This document shows, piece by piece, positions 27,938 to 37,639 of a DNA stretch of 64,000 nt. Each line of letters opens with the position of its first letter. Position 1 is the stretch's first letter. The notes beneath the pieces are model-generated. The model was not told where the DNA came from. It saw only the letters and a list, made by a program, of their open reading frames with translations, and ran no database searches. The position numbers were made by a program, and so were the translations under genes. This DNA is from Comamonadaceae bacterium 2PF (lineage in GTDB: Bacteria; Pseudomonadota; Gammaproteobacteria; Burkholderiales; Burkholderiaceae_C): assembly GCA_005502875.1 (NCBI GenBank), contig SCMV01000016.1, forward strand, positions 1-64,000, in the 5' to 3' direction.

Positions 27938-28576
27938 ATGGACACCTTCAGCCTACTTTTCTACACCTTCTCTTTCGTGCTGGTCTACGCGGGCTTCCGC
28001 GTGATCACCGCCAAGAGCCCGGTGACCGCCGCCCTGCACCTGGTGCTGGCCTTCGCCAGCGCCTCCTGCGTCTGGATGCTGCTGCAGGCCGAGTTCCTCG
28101 CCATCGCCCTCGTGCTCGTGTACGTGGGGGCGGTGATGGTGCTCTTCCTGTTCGTGGTGATGATGCTCGACATCAACACCGACTCGCTGCGCCAGGGCTT
28201 CTGGAAGCACTTCCCCGTGGCCGGCATCATCGGCGTGGTCATCGCCCTGGAAATGTCCTTCGTGCTGACCCGCGGCTTTGACCTGCCCACGGCCAAGCCG
28301 ATGCCGCCCGAAGTCGCCCAGGTGGCCAACACCAAGGCGCTGGGCATCGACCTCTACACCAACTACCTGTTCCCCGTGCAGGTGGCTGCAGTCATCCTGC
28401 TGGTGGGCATCATCGCCGCGATCGCCCTGACCCTGCGTCAGCGCAAGGACTCGCGTTCGCAGAACGTCGGTGAGCAGGTCCGCGTCAAGAAGGCCGACCG
28501 CCTGCGGGTGGTCAAGGTGGCGCCTCAGGTCGAGGCCCCCGCAGCTGCTCAACAAGAAGAAGGAGGCAAGGCATGA
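27938..28576 (+). CDS. nuoJ: NADH-quinone oxidoreductase subunit J
   Basis: 212-residue membrane subunit with five helices; [16 protein letters not shown] holds the pi-bulge helix of the family. The C-terminal ~40 residues are charged and cytoplasmic and longer than in E. coli (184 residues). It ends in an ATGA overlap with nuoK, so the two are translationally coupled. Confidence 0.96.
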   Translation: MDTFSLLFYTFSFVLVYAGFRVITAKSPVTAALHLVLAFASASCVWMLLQAEFLAIALVLVYVGAVMVLFLFVVMMLDINTDSLRQGFWKHFPVAGIIGVVIALEMSFVLTRGFDLPTAKPMPPEVAQVANTKALGIDLYTNYLFPVQVAAVILLVGIIAAIALTLRQRKDSRSQNVGEQVRVKKADRLRVVKVAPQVEAPAAAQQEEGGKA

Positions 28577-28887
28577 CCACCTCGATCACCCTCGGGCACT
28601 TCTTGTCGCTCGGCGCCATCCTGTTCGCGATGTCGGTCATCGGCATCTTCCTGAACCGCAAGAACCTGATCGTGCTGCTGATGGCCATCGAGCTGATGCT
28701 CCTGGCCGTGAACATGAACTTCGTGGCCTTCTCCCATTACCTTGGGAACATGGACGGTCAGGTCTTCGTGTTCTTCATCCTGACCGTGGCGGCCGCCGAG
28801 TCGGCCATCGGTCTGGCCATCCTGGTGGTGTTGTTCCGCAACCGCTCGTCGATTGCCGTGGACGAACTCGACACCCTCAAGGGCTGA
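28573..28887 (+). CDS. nuoK: NADH-quinone oxidoreductase subunit K
   Basis: 104-residue MrpC-like subunit with three helices; the two buried glutamates of the proton path lie in [11 protein letters not shown] and [11 protein letters not shown]. Overlaps nuoJ by four bases; nuoL follows after 24. Confidence 0.97.
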   Translation: MTTSITLGHFLSLGAILFAMSVIGIFLNRKNLIVLLMAIELMLLAVNMNFVAFSHYLGNMDGQVFVFFILTVAAAESAIGLAILVVLFRNRSSIAVDELDTLKG

Positions 28888-28911
28888 TGCGACGCCAGGA
28901 GAACAAGAACC

Positions 28912-30918
28912 ATGTCTGAGCTTTCCCTCAACTCCCTGCTGGCGGTGCCCCTGGCGCCGCTGGTCGGATCGATCGTCGCGGGCCTGTTCGGCGGCTACAT
29001 CGGCCGACGTCCTGCCCACCTGATCACCATCCTGGGTGTGCTGGTGTCCTTCATCATCTCGGCGATGACGCTGAAGGCGGTGGCCGTTGACGGCGCCACC
29101 TTCAACGCCACCGTCTACGAGTGGATGACCCTGGGCTCCCTCAAGATGGAAGTCGGCTTCATGGTCGACGGCCTGACCGCGATGATGATGTGCGTGGTGA
29201 CCTTCGTGTCCCTGATGGTGCACATCTACACCATCGGCTACATGGAAGAAGACGACGGCTACCAGCGCTTCTTCTCGTACATCTCGCTGTTCACCTTCTC
29301 GATGTTGATGCTCGTGATGAGCAACAACCTGCTGCAGCTGTTCTTCGGCTGGGAAGCGGTGGGCCTGGTGTCGTACCTCTTGATCGGTTTCTGGTTCAAG
29401 AAGCCCACGGCGATTTTCGCCAACATGAAGGCCTTCCTGGTCAACCGCGTGGGTGACTTCGGCTTCATCCTGGGCATCGGCCTGCTGCTGGCCTACACCG
29501 GCACGCTCAACTACACCGAGCTGTTCGCCAAGGCCAACGACCTGACCGCCTTGAGCCTGCCCAAGACCGACTGGTCCCTGATCACGGTCATCTGCATCTG
29601 CCTGTTCATCGGTGCGATGGGCAAGTCGGCGCAGTTCCCGCTGCACGTGTGGCTGCCTGACTCGATGGAAGGCCCGACCCCGATCTCCGCGCTGATCCAC
29701 GCCGCCACCATGGTGACGGCAGGCATCTTCATGGTGACCCGCATGTCGCCGCTGTTTGAGCTGTCGGACGCCGCGCTGAACTTCATCCTGGTGATCGGCT
29801 CCATCACGGCGCTGTTCATGGGTTTCCTGGGCATCATCCAGAACGACATCAAGCGCGTGGTGGCTTACTCCACGCTGTCGCAGCTGGGTTACATGACCGT
29901 GGCCCTGGGCCTGTCGGCCTACAACGTGGCCGTCTTCCACCTGATGACGCACGCCTTCTTCAAGGCCCTGCTGTTCCTCGGTGCCGGCTCGGTCATCATC
30001 GGCATGCACCACGACCAGGACATCCGCAACATGGGTGGCCTGTGGAAGCGCATGCCCATCACCTGGATCACCTCGCTGCTGGGCTCGCTGGCCCTGATCG
30101 GCACGCCTTTCTTCGCCGGTTTCTACTCGAAGGACTCGATCCTGATCGCCGTGGAGCACAGCCACCTGCCGGCCGCTGGTTTCGCCCAGTTCGCCGTGAT
30201 GACGGGTGTCTTCGTGACCGCCTTCTACAGCTTCCGGATGTACTTCCTGGTCTTCCACGGCAAGGAGCGCTTCCACCACAAGCCGTTCCCCGGCGAGCAT
30301 GACCACCACGACGACCATGGTGACGAGCACCACCACGAGCCGCACGAGTCCCCATGGGTGGTGACGGCCCCGCTGCTGCTGCTGGCCATCCCCTCGGTCG
30401 TGATCGGCTTCCTGACCATCGAGCCCATGCTGTTCGGCGACTTCCTGAAGTCGGCCATCACGGTGGACGCGGCCAAGCACCCGGCCATGGCCGAGCTGGC
30501 GCACCACTTCCACGGCGCCACCGCCATGGCCCTGCACGGCTTCCAGACCCTGCCGTTCTTCCTGGCGCTGGGCGGTGTGGTCACGGCTTACGTGTTCTAC
30601 CTGGTGGCCCCGCAGATCCCGGCGTTCTTCGCCAAGGTGCTGCGTCCGCTGATCGTCATCGGCGAGAACAAGTACTTCCTCGACTGGTTCAACGAAAACG
30701 TCCTGGCCGCAGGTGCTCGCCTGCTCGGCCGTGGCTTCTGGAAGATCGGCGACGTTGCCCTGATCGACGGCTTGCTCGTCAACGGCTCGGCCAAGCTGGT
30801 CGGCTTGATCGGCTCGGTGGTCCGCCTGTTCCAGACCGGTTACCTCTATCACTACGCGCTGGTCATGATCCTGGGGGTGTTCGCCCTCATGACCTGGTTC
30901 GTGTTCATGCAACCCTGA
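28912..30918 (+). CDS. nuoL: NADH-quinone oxidoreductase subunit L
   Basis: 668-residue antiporter-like proton-pumping subunit with the long lateral helix at its C-terminus. Key blocks: GWEAVGLVSYLLIGFW, GAMGKSAQFPLHVWLPDSMEGPTP and the HAATMVTAG segment. A loop at residues 455-478 contains ten histidines in 24 residues, an unusual metal-binding-like insertion on a soluble loop. AGGAG lies upstream of the ATG. Confidence 0.97.
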   Translation: MSELSLNSLLAVPLAPLVGSIVAGLFGGYIGRRPAHLITILGVLVSFIISAMTLKAVAVDGATFNATVYEWMTLGSLKMEVGFMVDGLTAMMMCVVTFVSLMVHIYTIGYMEEDDGYQRFFSYISLFTFSMLMLVMSNNLLQLFFGWEAVGLVSYLLIGFWFKKPTAIFANMKAFLVNRVGDFGFILGIGLLLAYTGTLNYTELFAKANDLTALSLPKTDWSLITVICICLFIGAMGKSAQFPLHVWLPDSMEGPTPISALIHAATMVTAGIFMVTRMSPLFELSDAALNFILVIGSITALFMGFLGIIQNDIKRVVAYSTLSQLGYMTVALGLSAYNVAVFHLMTHAFFKALLFLGAGSVIIGMHHDQDIRNMGGLWKRMPITWITSLLGSLALIGTPFFAGFYSKDSILIAVEHSHLPAAGFAQFAVMTGVFVTAFYSFRMYFLVFHGKERFHHKPFPGEHDHHDDHGDEHHHEPHESPWVVTAPLLLLAIPSVVIGFLTIEPMLFGDFLKSAITVDAAKHPAMAELAHHFHGATAMALHGFQTLPFFLALGGVVTAYVFYLVAPQIPAFFAKVLRPLIVIGENKYFLDWFNENVLAAGARLLGRGFWKIGDVALIDGLLVNGSAKLVGLIGSVVRLFQTGYLYHYALVMILGVFALMTWFVFMQP

Positions 30919-30934
30919 GCACGAGGAAGCGCCC

Positions 30935-32422
30935 ATGCAAACCATGTCCAACATCCTCTCTCTGGCCATCTGGGTCCCGGTGGCATTCGGGATCCTGCTG
31001 CTGGCCGCCGGCCGCCAGGACAACCCCGGCGCTGCGCGCTGGATCGCCTTGGTCGGCTCGATCGCAGGTTTCCTGGTCACCATCCCCCTGATGACCGACT
31101 TCGACACCACGACCGCTGCGATGCAGTTCGTGGAGAAGGCCCCGTGGATCGAACGCTTCAACGTCACGTACCACCTGGGTGTCGATGGCATCTCGATGTG
31201 GTTCGTGCCGCTGACGGCCTTCATCACCGTCATCGTGGTGCTGGCTGGCTGGGAGGTCATCGAAGACCGCCCGCACCAGTACTTCGGGGCCTTCCTGATC
31301 CTGTCGGGCCTGATGATCGGTGTGTTCGCCGCGCTCGACGGCATGCTGTTCTACGTGTTCTTCGAAGCCACGCTGATCCCGATGTACATCATCATCGGCG
31401 TGTGGGGTGGCCCGCGCCGTGTGTACGCCGCCTTCAAGTTCTTCCTGTACACGCTGTTGGGCTCGCTGCTGATGCTGGTGGCCCTGATCTTCCTGTACTA
31501 CAAGTCGGGTGGTTCGTTCAGCATCCTCGACTGGCACAAGCTGCCGCTGGGCGCCACGCCGCAGGCGCTGCTCTTCGGTGCCTTCTTCGCGGCCTTCGCC
31601 GTGAAGGTGCCGATGTTCCCGGTGCACACCTGGCTGCCCGACGTGCACGTCGAAGCACCCACAGGTGGCTCGGCCGTGCTGGCCGCCATCATGCTGAAGC
31701 TGGGTTGCTACGGTTTCCTGCGCTTCATGCTGCCCATCGTGCCGGACGCCTCGCATGAGTTCGCGCCGCTGGTGATAACCCTGTCGCTGATCGGTGTGAT
31801 CTACATCGGCCTGGTGGCGATGGTGCAGGGCGACATGAAGAAGCTGGTGGCGTACTCGTCCATCGCGCACATGGGCTTCGTGACCCTGGGCTTCTTCATC
31901 TTCAACGAACTCGGTGTGGTCGGTGGCCTGGTCCAGATGATCGCCCACGGCTTCGTCTCGGGCGCCATGTTCCTGAGCATTGGCGTGCTGTACGACCGCG
32001 TGCACTCGCGTGAGATCGCCTCTTATGGCGGCGTGGTCAACACCATGCCCAAGTTCGCCGCCTTCGCGCTGCTGTTCTCGATGGCCAACTGCGGCCTGCC
32101 GGGCACCGCTGGCTTCGTGGGCGAGTGGATGGTGATCCTGGGTGCGGTCCAGTACGACTTCCTGATCGGTGCCCTGGCTGCCACCGCGCTGATCTTCGGC
32201 GCCGCCTACACGCTGTGGATGTACAAGCGCGTGTACTTCGGCGACGTGACCAACGACGACGTGCGCGGCCTGAGCGACATCAACGCCCGCGAATTCCTGA
32301 TCCTGGCCGTGCTGGCGGCCGCCGTGCTGTGGATGGGTATCCAGCCCAAGCCCTTCACCGACGTGATGCACGTCTCGGTGACAGAGCTGCTCAAGCACGT
32401 CGCTCAAAGCAAGCTGAACTGA
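30935..32422 (+). CDS. nuoM: NADH-quinone oxidoreductase subunit M
   Basis: 495-residue antiporter-like pump subunit. The essential Glu in FFEATLIPMYIIIG and Lys residues in KVPMFPVHTWLPD are present, as is HVEAPTGGSAVLA. A second in-frame ATG (MSNIL) lies three codons on. Sixteen bases after nuoL. Confidence 0.97.
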   Translation: MQTMSNILSLAIWVPVAFGILLLAAGRQDNPGAARWIALVGSIAGFLVTIPLMTDFDTTTAAMQFVEKAPWIERFNVTYHLGVDGISMWFVPLTAFITVIVVLAGWEVIEDRPHQYFGAFLILSGLMIGVFAALDGMLFYVFFEATLIPMYIIIGVWGGPRRVYAAFKFFLYTLLGSLLMLVALIFLYYKSGGSFSILDWHKLPLGATPQALLFGAFFAAFAVKVPMFPVHTWLPDVHVEAPTGGSAVLAAIMLKLGCYGFLRFMLPIVPDASHEFAPLVITLSLIGVIYIGLVAMVQGDMKKLVAYSSIAHMGFVTLGFFIFNELGVVGGLVQMIAHGFVSGAMFLSIGVLYDRVHSREIASYGGVVNTMPKFAAFALLFSMANCGLPGTAGFVGEWMVILGAVQYDFLIGALAATALIFGAAYTLWMYKRVYFGDVTNDDVRGLSDINAREFLILAVLAAAVLWMGIQPKPFTDVMHVSVTELLKHVAQSKLN

Positions 32423-32435
32423 AGGCCTACACAAC

Positions 32436-33917
32436 ATGACTGACCTGAACTGGCTCGCGGTGACCCCCGAGATCGTCCTGCTGGGCATGGCCTGCCTGGT
32501 GGCGTTGCTGGACCTCTTCGTCACCTGTCCCCAACGCCGTCCCACCTACTACCTGACCCTGGCTTCGCTGGCCGCAGTCGCCGCCTTGCACCTCGTCGAG
32601 ATCGACAACGGTGCGACGGCCTACGCCATGCAGAAGATGGTCGTGATCGACCCCATGGGCCACCTGCTGGCCCTGTGCGCGACGCTGGCCACCATGGGCA
32701 GCCTGGTCTACGCCCAGGTCTACGCCGGCCCGCGCGACCTGGCCAAGGGCGAGCTCTACACCCTGAGCATGTTCTCGCTGCTGGGCATCAGCATCATGAT
32801 CATGGGCAACAACTTCCTGACCATCTACCTGGGTCTGGAGCTGATGTCTTTGTCGCTGTACGCGCTGGTGGCCCTGCGCCGCGATCACGCTCAGTCGACC
32901 GAAGCGGCCATGAAGTACTTCGTGCTGGGTGCGCTGGCTTCGGGCTTCCTGCTCTACGGCCTGTCGATGATGTACGGCGCCACCGGTTCGCTCGACATCG
33001 CCGAGGTCTACCAGGCCACGCTGGCTGGTGACTTGAACAAGCAGGTGCTGGCTTTCGGTCTGGTGTTCATCGTGGCCGGTCTGGCCTTCAAGCTGGGCGT
33101 GGTGCCCTTCCACATGTGGGTGCCCGACGTCTACCAAGGCGCACCCACGGCCGCCACGCTGCTGATCGCCGGTGCGCCCAAGCTGGCTGCTTTCGCGATC
33201 ACCATGCGCATCCTGGTCGAAGGCCTCATCAACCTGGCCACCGACTGGCAGCAGATGATGATGATCCTGGCCGTGGCCTCGATGACGCTGGGCAACCTGG
33301 CCGCGATCGCGCAGACCAACCTCAAGCGCATGCTGGCGTACTCGGGCATCGCGCAGCTGGGCTTCATGCTGCTGGGCTTCGTGCCCACCGTGATCGCTGG
33401 CAACACCGTCTCGGCCGGCAATGGCTACGGCTCGTCGCTGTTCTACGTGCTGACCTACGTGCTGACCACGCTGGGCACCTTCGGTCTGATCATGGTGTTG
33501 TCTCGCCCCGGTTTCGAGTCGGAGCAGGTCTCTGACCTGGCCGGCCTGGCCAAGCGCAGCCCGGTGCTGGCCGCTGTCATGCTGGTGTTCATGTTCTCGC
33601 TGGCCGGCATCCCGCCGACCGTGGGCTTTTACGCCAAGCTGGCCGTGCTGCAGTCCCTGATCACGACCAACTCGCCGCTGCTGCTGCAGCTGTCCATCGT
33701 GGCGGTGCTGCTGTCGCTGGTGGGTGCGTTCTACTACCTGCGCGTCGTCAAGGTCATGTATTTCGACGAGCCGGTGCAGACGCAAGCCGTGGCCGAAGGC
33801 TCGGGCGCTCGCTTGCTGCTGTCGGCCAACGCGCTGGCCGTGCTGGTGCTGGGCATCTTGCCCAGCGGCCTGCTGTCGCTGTGCGCCCGCGCCATCACGC
33901 AGTCGTTGGCGGGCTGA
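32436..33917 (+). CDS. nuoN: NADH-quinone oxidoreductase subunit N
   Basis: 493-residue antiporter-like pump subunit, last of the nuo set. Family blocks LGLELMSLSLYALVAL, KLGVVPFHMWVPDVYQGAPT and the AYSGIAQLGFML segment are intact. Followed after 31 bases by the DUF2818 gene with no terminator seen between them. Confidence 0.97.
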   Translation: MTDLNWLAVTPEIVLLGMACLVALLDLFVTCPQRRPTYYLTLASLAAVAALHLVEIDNGATAYAMQKMVVIDPMGHLLALCATLATMGSLVYAQVYAGPRDLAKGELYTLSMFSLLGISIMIMGNNFLTIYLGLELMSLSLYALVALRRDHAQSTEAAMKYFVLGALASGFLLYGLSMMYGATGSLDIAEVYQATLAGDLNKQVLAFGLVFIVAGLAFKLGVVPFHMWVPDVYQGAPTAATLLIAGAPKLAAFAITMRILVEGLINLATDWQQMMMILAVASMTLGNLAAIAQTNLKRMLAYSGIAQLGFMLLGFVPTVIAGNTVSAGNGYGSSLFYVLTYVLTTLGTFGLIMVLSRPGFESEQVSDLAGLAKRSPVLAAVMLVFMFSLAGIPPTVGFYAKLAVLQSLITTNSPLLLQLSIVAVLLSLVGAFYYLRVVKVMYFDEPVQTQAVAEGSGARLLLSANALAVLVLGILPSGLLSLCARAITQSLAG

Positions 33918-33948
33918 TGGGCAGGCCGCATCGCCAAGAGGGCCCGGC

Positions 33949-34254
33949 ATGACGGGCCTGGTCCCCGCCTGGGCCGTCGTCACCGTGCTCCTGGCCGCGT
34001 TGATCGCGGCCAATTTGCCGTTTGTGAACGAGCGGCTGTTTGTGTTTGGCCCAAGCCGTGAGCCCAAGACGGTGGCTTGGCGGGTGCTCGAGCTGCTGGT
34101 CTATGGCACGCTGATTGCGCTGCTTGGTCGTGCGCTGGAATCCCACCTCGGCCGCGCCAGCGTGGTGCGCTGGGAGTTCGTGGCCGTGTGGCTGTGCGTG
34201 TTCCTCACGCTGGCCTTTCCGGGCTTCGTCTGGCGTTACCTGCGCAAGCATTGA
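33949..34254 (+). CDS. DUF2818 membrane protein
   Basis: 101-residue hydrophobic protein with three predicted transmembrane segments and an almost invariant-looking stretch NLPFVNERLFVFGP. It belongs to the DUF2818 family, which in betaproteobacteria is found directly after nuoN; that position suggests a role in complex I assembly or stability, but no function is established to my knowledge. Probably the last gene of the nuo transcript. Confidence 0.85.
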   Translation: MTGLVPAWAVVTVLLAALIAANLPFVNERLFVFGPSREPKTVAWRVLELLVYGTLIALLGRALESHLGRASVVRWEFVAVWLCVFLTLAFPGFVWRYLRKH

Positions 34255-34297
34255 GCCCTGCACGAGGCGGCCGCCGACCCCTGCCAGACTGACCACC

Positions 34298-34879
34298 ATG
34301 AACCAGGACAACGACGCCCACCTCAAAGAGCACACGCTGAGTTCGACTCGGGTGTACGAGGGCTCCTTCATCCGCGTGCAGCGCGACGAGGTGCGCCTGC
34401 CCGATGGCAAGCAGGCTGCGCGCGAGTATGTGCTTCATCCGGGGGCGGTGATGATCGTGGCGGTGCTGCCGGACGGGCGCCTGGTGCTTGAGCGCCAATA
34501 CCGCCACCCAGTCAAACGCGTGATGATCGAGTTCCCGGCCGGCAAACTGGACCCGGGCGAGGGCGGGCTGCGTTGCGCGCAACGTGAGCTGCTTGAAGAA
34601 ACCGGCTACACGGCGACCCGCTGGGCCCGCGCTGGCTTGATGCACCCGGTCATCGGCTACGCCGACGAGTTCATCGAAATCTGGTTTGCCGAGGGTTTGA
34701 AGGCGGGCGAGCGCCAACTCGACGAGGGGGAGTTCCTCGACGTGTTCGCCGCCAGCCAGCAGGAACTCGAGGACTGGGTTCGAGACGGCGAGTTGACCGA
34801 CGTGAAAACCATCGTCGGCATGATGTGGCTGCAGAAATGGCGCGGCGGTGACTGGCCGCTGCAATGGGTCGAGGCATGA
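34298..34879 (+). CDS. NUDIX hydrolase, ADP-ribose pyrophosphatase-like
   Basis: 193 residues. The Nudix box G-x5-E-x7-RELLEETG is visible as GKLDPGEGGLRCAQRELLEETGY-type sequence around residues 86-108, preceded by IEFPAG as in ADP-ribose pyrophosphatases. Expected reaction: ADP-ribose to AMP and ribose 5-phosphate; exact substrate is inference. Separated by 43 bases from DUF2818. Confidence 0.88.
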   Translation: MNQDNDAHLKEHTLSSTRVYEGSFIRVQRDEVRLPDGKQAAREYVLHPGAVMIVAVLPDGRLVLERQYRHPVKRVMIEFPAGKLDPGEGGLRCAQRELLEETGYTATRWARAGLMHPVIGYADEFIEIWFAEGLKAGERQLDEGEFLDVFAASQQELEDWVRDGELTDVKTIVGMMWLQKWRGGDWPLQWVEA

Positions 34880-34930
34880 CATCCCCTCACGTGCTGCCGC
34901 TCGATTCGGTGGTGCCGCAGAACGATCAAC

Positions 34931-35512
34931 ATGCTGGTGGTTGACCTCCATTGCGAACATGGCCACGTCTTCGAGGGCTGGTTCGCCTCAGCCGATGACC
35001 TGGCGTCGCAACAGGCCCTTGGGCTCGTGAGTTGCCCGGTGTGTGCCTCGACTGAGGTGGTGCGTCGGCCGTCCGCTGTGCGGCTCAACGTGTCGGCGCT
35101 CAAGGCTGAAAAGGCGGGGGCACGGGCTTCGGTGTCCGGCAAGCCCGTGCACCCGCCTGGGCAAGTGCCATCCGGGCGGGGTGACGTGGCGCAAACGGTT
35201 GGCGCTGCGCAGCGAGTGCCCCTGGGTGCCCCGACGCAGCCTCAGGCCGCCGAGGTGCACGCCGAACCGGGCATTGCCACCGCCGAGGCGCTCCAGGCGA
35301 TGTACCTGCAAGCGGTCCGGCACGTGCTCGAGCACACCGAAGACGTGGGCGATGGCTTTGTCAAAGAAGTGCGCAACATCCACCGGGGCGACGCCCCGCA
35401 GCGGGCCCTGAGAGGGCAGGCTGATCAGGACGAGGTCGCCGAGCTCAAGGATGAGGGCATCGACGTGATGTCGCTGGCCATTCCGGAGTCGCTCAAGGGG
35501 CCTTTGCAGTGA
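34931..35512 (+). CDS. DUF1178 family protein
   Basis: 193-residue cytoplasmic protein. N-terminal HCEHGHVFEGWF and, about 20 residues later, CPVC form a zinc-ribbon-like set; the C-terminal half holds the helical HTEDVGDGFVKEVRNIHRGD block of DUF1178. The middle (about 60-110) is Gly/Pro/Gln-rich linker. Function unknown. It follows the NUDIX gene by 51 bases and is convergent with the dehydrogenase gene. Confidence 0.85.
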   Translation: MLVVDLHCEHGHVFEGWFASADDLASQQALGLVSCPVCASTEVVRRPSAVRLNVSALKAEKAGARASVSGKPVHPPGQVPSGRGDVAQTVGAAQRVPLGAPTQPQAAEVHAEPGIATAEALQAMYLQAVRHVLEHTEDVGDGFVKEVRNIHRGDAPQRALRGQADQDEVAELKDEGIDVMSLAIPESLKGPLQ

Positions 35513-35566
35513 AGGCGCGGTTGGCCGCTTGGTTCGGCAGCCGCTGATGGCAGGCGCGGGCGCCCA

Positions 35567-37096
35567 TCAGGCGCTCGGGGCGTCCTCATGTGCCGCAGGC
35601 AGCATCCGCCCTGGGTTCAACACCCCCTTGGGGTCCAACGCAAGCTTGATGGCCTGCATCGCCGCCAGGGCTGCCGGGGGGTGGCGCCTGGCCAGCTCGT
35701 GTTTTCGCAACTCGCCGATGCCGTGCTCGGCCGAAATCGTGCCGCCGAGGGCCTGCACCGTGTCGAACACCAGCGTGTTGACAGCGAGCTCGAACGCTTC
35801 GAAGGCGTCGCCACGGGCGCAATCAGCCGGTGGCTGGACGTTGAAGTGAAGGTTGCCGTCACCCAGGTGGCCAAAGCAGACCACGGCCGAGTCCGGCCAG
35901 CGCTGGCGCAGCACAACGTCGACCTGCGCGATGAAGTCGGGGATGCGCGAGGTTGGCAAGCCGATGTCGTGCTTGACCATGCGGCCGGCGATCTTTTCGG
36001 CCATGGGGATGGCCTCGCGCAGTCGCCACATGGCCGCGCGCTGCGACAGCGATTGAGACAGGCAGGGGCTGGCGCCCTCACGTCCGCCTGCATCCGTGCT
36101 GTCGGCTGTCGCGCTGCCGGCCTCGACCAGAACGCTGGCCAGGCGTTCTTGCGCATCGGCGTCGGAGAGCGGGCTCACGGCTTCGAGCAAAAGCCACCAG
36201 GGACTGTCTTCGCCCTGGGCCTGCAGGGACGGCGCGGTGGGCAGTCGCACGCCTGCCAGCGCCCCCACGACGTCAGGCAGGTGCGTGTGCACCAGCGAGA
36301 GCGGCAGCGGTGCCATCAGTTCACAGGCCGTGAGTCCGGCGTCCAGTGCCAGGCGAGCCTGGCGCAAAAGGGCCACCGCGGCAGCTGGGTTGGCGCAGGG
36401 GACCAGGGCGGTGGCGCAGCCCTTGGGCGCTGGGTAGAGCCGCAGGCTGGCCGCCGTGATGATGCCCAGCGTGCCTTCGCTGCCGATCAGCAGGTGGCGC
36501 AGGTCGTAGCCGGTGTTGTCTTTGCGCAGGCCCTTGAGCAAGGACCAGACCTCGCCCTGAGCCGTGACCACCTCCAGGCCCAGGCACAGCTCGCGTGCGG
36601 TGCCGTAGCGCAGCACCTGCGTGCCGCCTGCGTTGGTGGCCAGCACGCCGCCGAGCGTGCAGGTGCCCTCCGAGGCCAGGCTGAGCGGAAAGAGCAGGCC
36701 CGCGAGGGCCGCAGCTTGCTGGACCTCGGCCAGGGTGCAACCCGCTTGCGCGGTCATCGAGAGGTTGTTTTCGTCCACCGACAGCACCTGGTTCAGGCGC
36801 CGCAGGCTGAGCACGACCTGCTTGCCGCTGGCGTCCGGCACCGAGCCGCCCACCAGGCTGGTGTTGCCACCTTGTGGCACGAGGCTGGCACCGTGGGCGG
36901 CGCACAGCCTGACGGCGGTGGCCACGCCCGCTGTGTCGGCCGGGCTGACCACGGCGAGTGCCCTGCCGTGGTAGCGGCCGCGCCAGTCTTGCAGGTGCTC
37001 GGTCAGTGGCTGGCTGTCATGGGGCTCGCGCACGGCCTGCTCACCCAGCTCCGCTCGCAGGGCGCGCAACAGGTCGGCGTGGCCGGTGGAAGACAT
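35567..37096 (-). CDS. FAD-linked oxidase (D-2-hydroxyacid dehydrogenase type)
   Basis: 509-residue flavoprotein: N-terminal PCMH FAD-binding domain (SLVPQGGNTSLVGG, EGTCTLGGVLATNAGG, YGTARELCLGLEVV) and C-terminal FAD-oxidase domain with CFGHLGDGNLHFN and ISAEHGIG, the metal/substrate His blocks of D-lactate and D-2-hydroxyglutarate dehydrogenases. Substrate not decidable. Its ATG overlaps the stop of the upstream DUF2069 gene (TGATG), so it is translationally coupled to it. Confidence 0.9.
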   Translation of the reverse strand: MSSTGHADLLRALRAELGEQAVREPHDSQPLTEHLQDWRGRYHGRALAVVSPADTAGVATAVRLCAAHGASLVPQGGNTSLVGGSVPDASGKQVVLSLRRLNQVLSVDENNLSMTAQAGCTLAEVQQAAALAGLLFPLSLASEGTCTLGGVLATNAGGTQVLRYGTARELCLGLEVVTAQGEVWSLLKGLRKDNTGYDLRHLLIGSEGTLGIITAASLRLYPAPKGCATALVPCANPAAAVALLRQARLALDAGLTACELMAPLPLSLVHTHLPDVVGALAGVRLPTAPSLQAQGEDSPWWLLLEAVSPLSDADAQERLASVLVEAGSATADSTDAGGREGASPCLSQSLSQRAAMWRLREAIPMAEKIAGRMVKHDIGLPTSRIPDFIAQVDVVLRQRWPDSAVVCFGHLGDGNLHFNVQPPADCARGDAFEAFELAVNTLVFDTVQALGGTISAEHGIGELRKHELARRHPPAALAAMQAIKLALDPKGVLNPGRMLPAAHEDAPSA

Positions 37097-37560
37097 CAGG
37101 CTGGGGCCTTCGGGGCCTGGCCCTTCTTGGCCTTGGGGGGCAGCACCTTCAGCCGCTGTCGCACGTACACCAGGCAGCCGACGAACAGCGCGGTGCTCAG
37201 CGCCACCTCGATGCCAGCCAGCCATTGCGATGTGCCCCGGTCACTCGCCGCCCGCACCACGCCTTCGGTGAAGTACAGCCAGATCAGCAGCGACATCCAG
37301 CGGTAGGTGTAGAGGCGGTGACGCAGCATGCCGGTCAGGGCCAAAGTCAGGGGCAGTGCTTTCCAGGCCAGCACGCCGGTGCCGCCGGGCAGCGGCGCCA
37401 GCCACAGCTCCCAGGCCACGCACAAGGCAATCAGGGCCACCAGCGCAGCCACACAAGCGGCGCGCAGTTGCTGGATCAGGGCCAGGCGCTGTGGCGTGTG
37501 CTGACCCAGGATGGGGTCGTCCAGGGCGACATCGCTGTCGAGGGGAGGCGTCAGGGGCAT
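37096..37560 (-). CDS. DUF2069 membrane protein
   Basis: 154 residues with three to four hydrophobic segments and a basic C-terminal tail (LPPKAKKGQ). The central YTYRWMSLLIWLYFTEGVVRA-type segment is typical of DUF2069. Function unknown. First gene of a two-gene unit with the FAD-linked dehydrogenase; divergent from the YihY gene. Confidence 0.8.
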   Translation of the reverse strand: MPLTPPLDSDVALDDPILGQHTPQRLALIQQLRAACVAALVALIALCVAWELWLAPLPGGTGVLAWKALPLTLALTGMLRHRLYTYRWMSLLIWLYFTEGVVRAASDRGTSQWLAGIEVALSTALFVGCLVYVRQRLKVLPPKAKKGQAPKAPA

Positions 37561-37639
37561 GGTGGGGTGAGGCTGCTTGGCGTGGCGCGGGCGCGCGTGG
37601 CCGGGCAGGCAGTGTACAGACGCTGGCATCATAGCCAGC

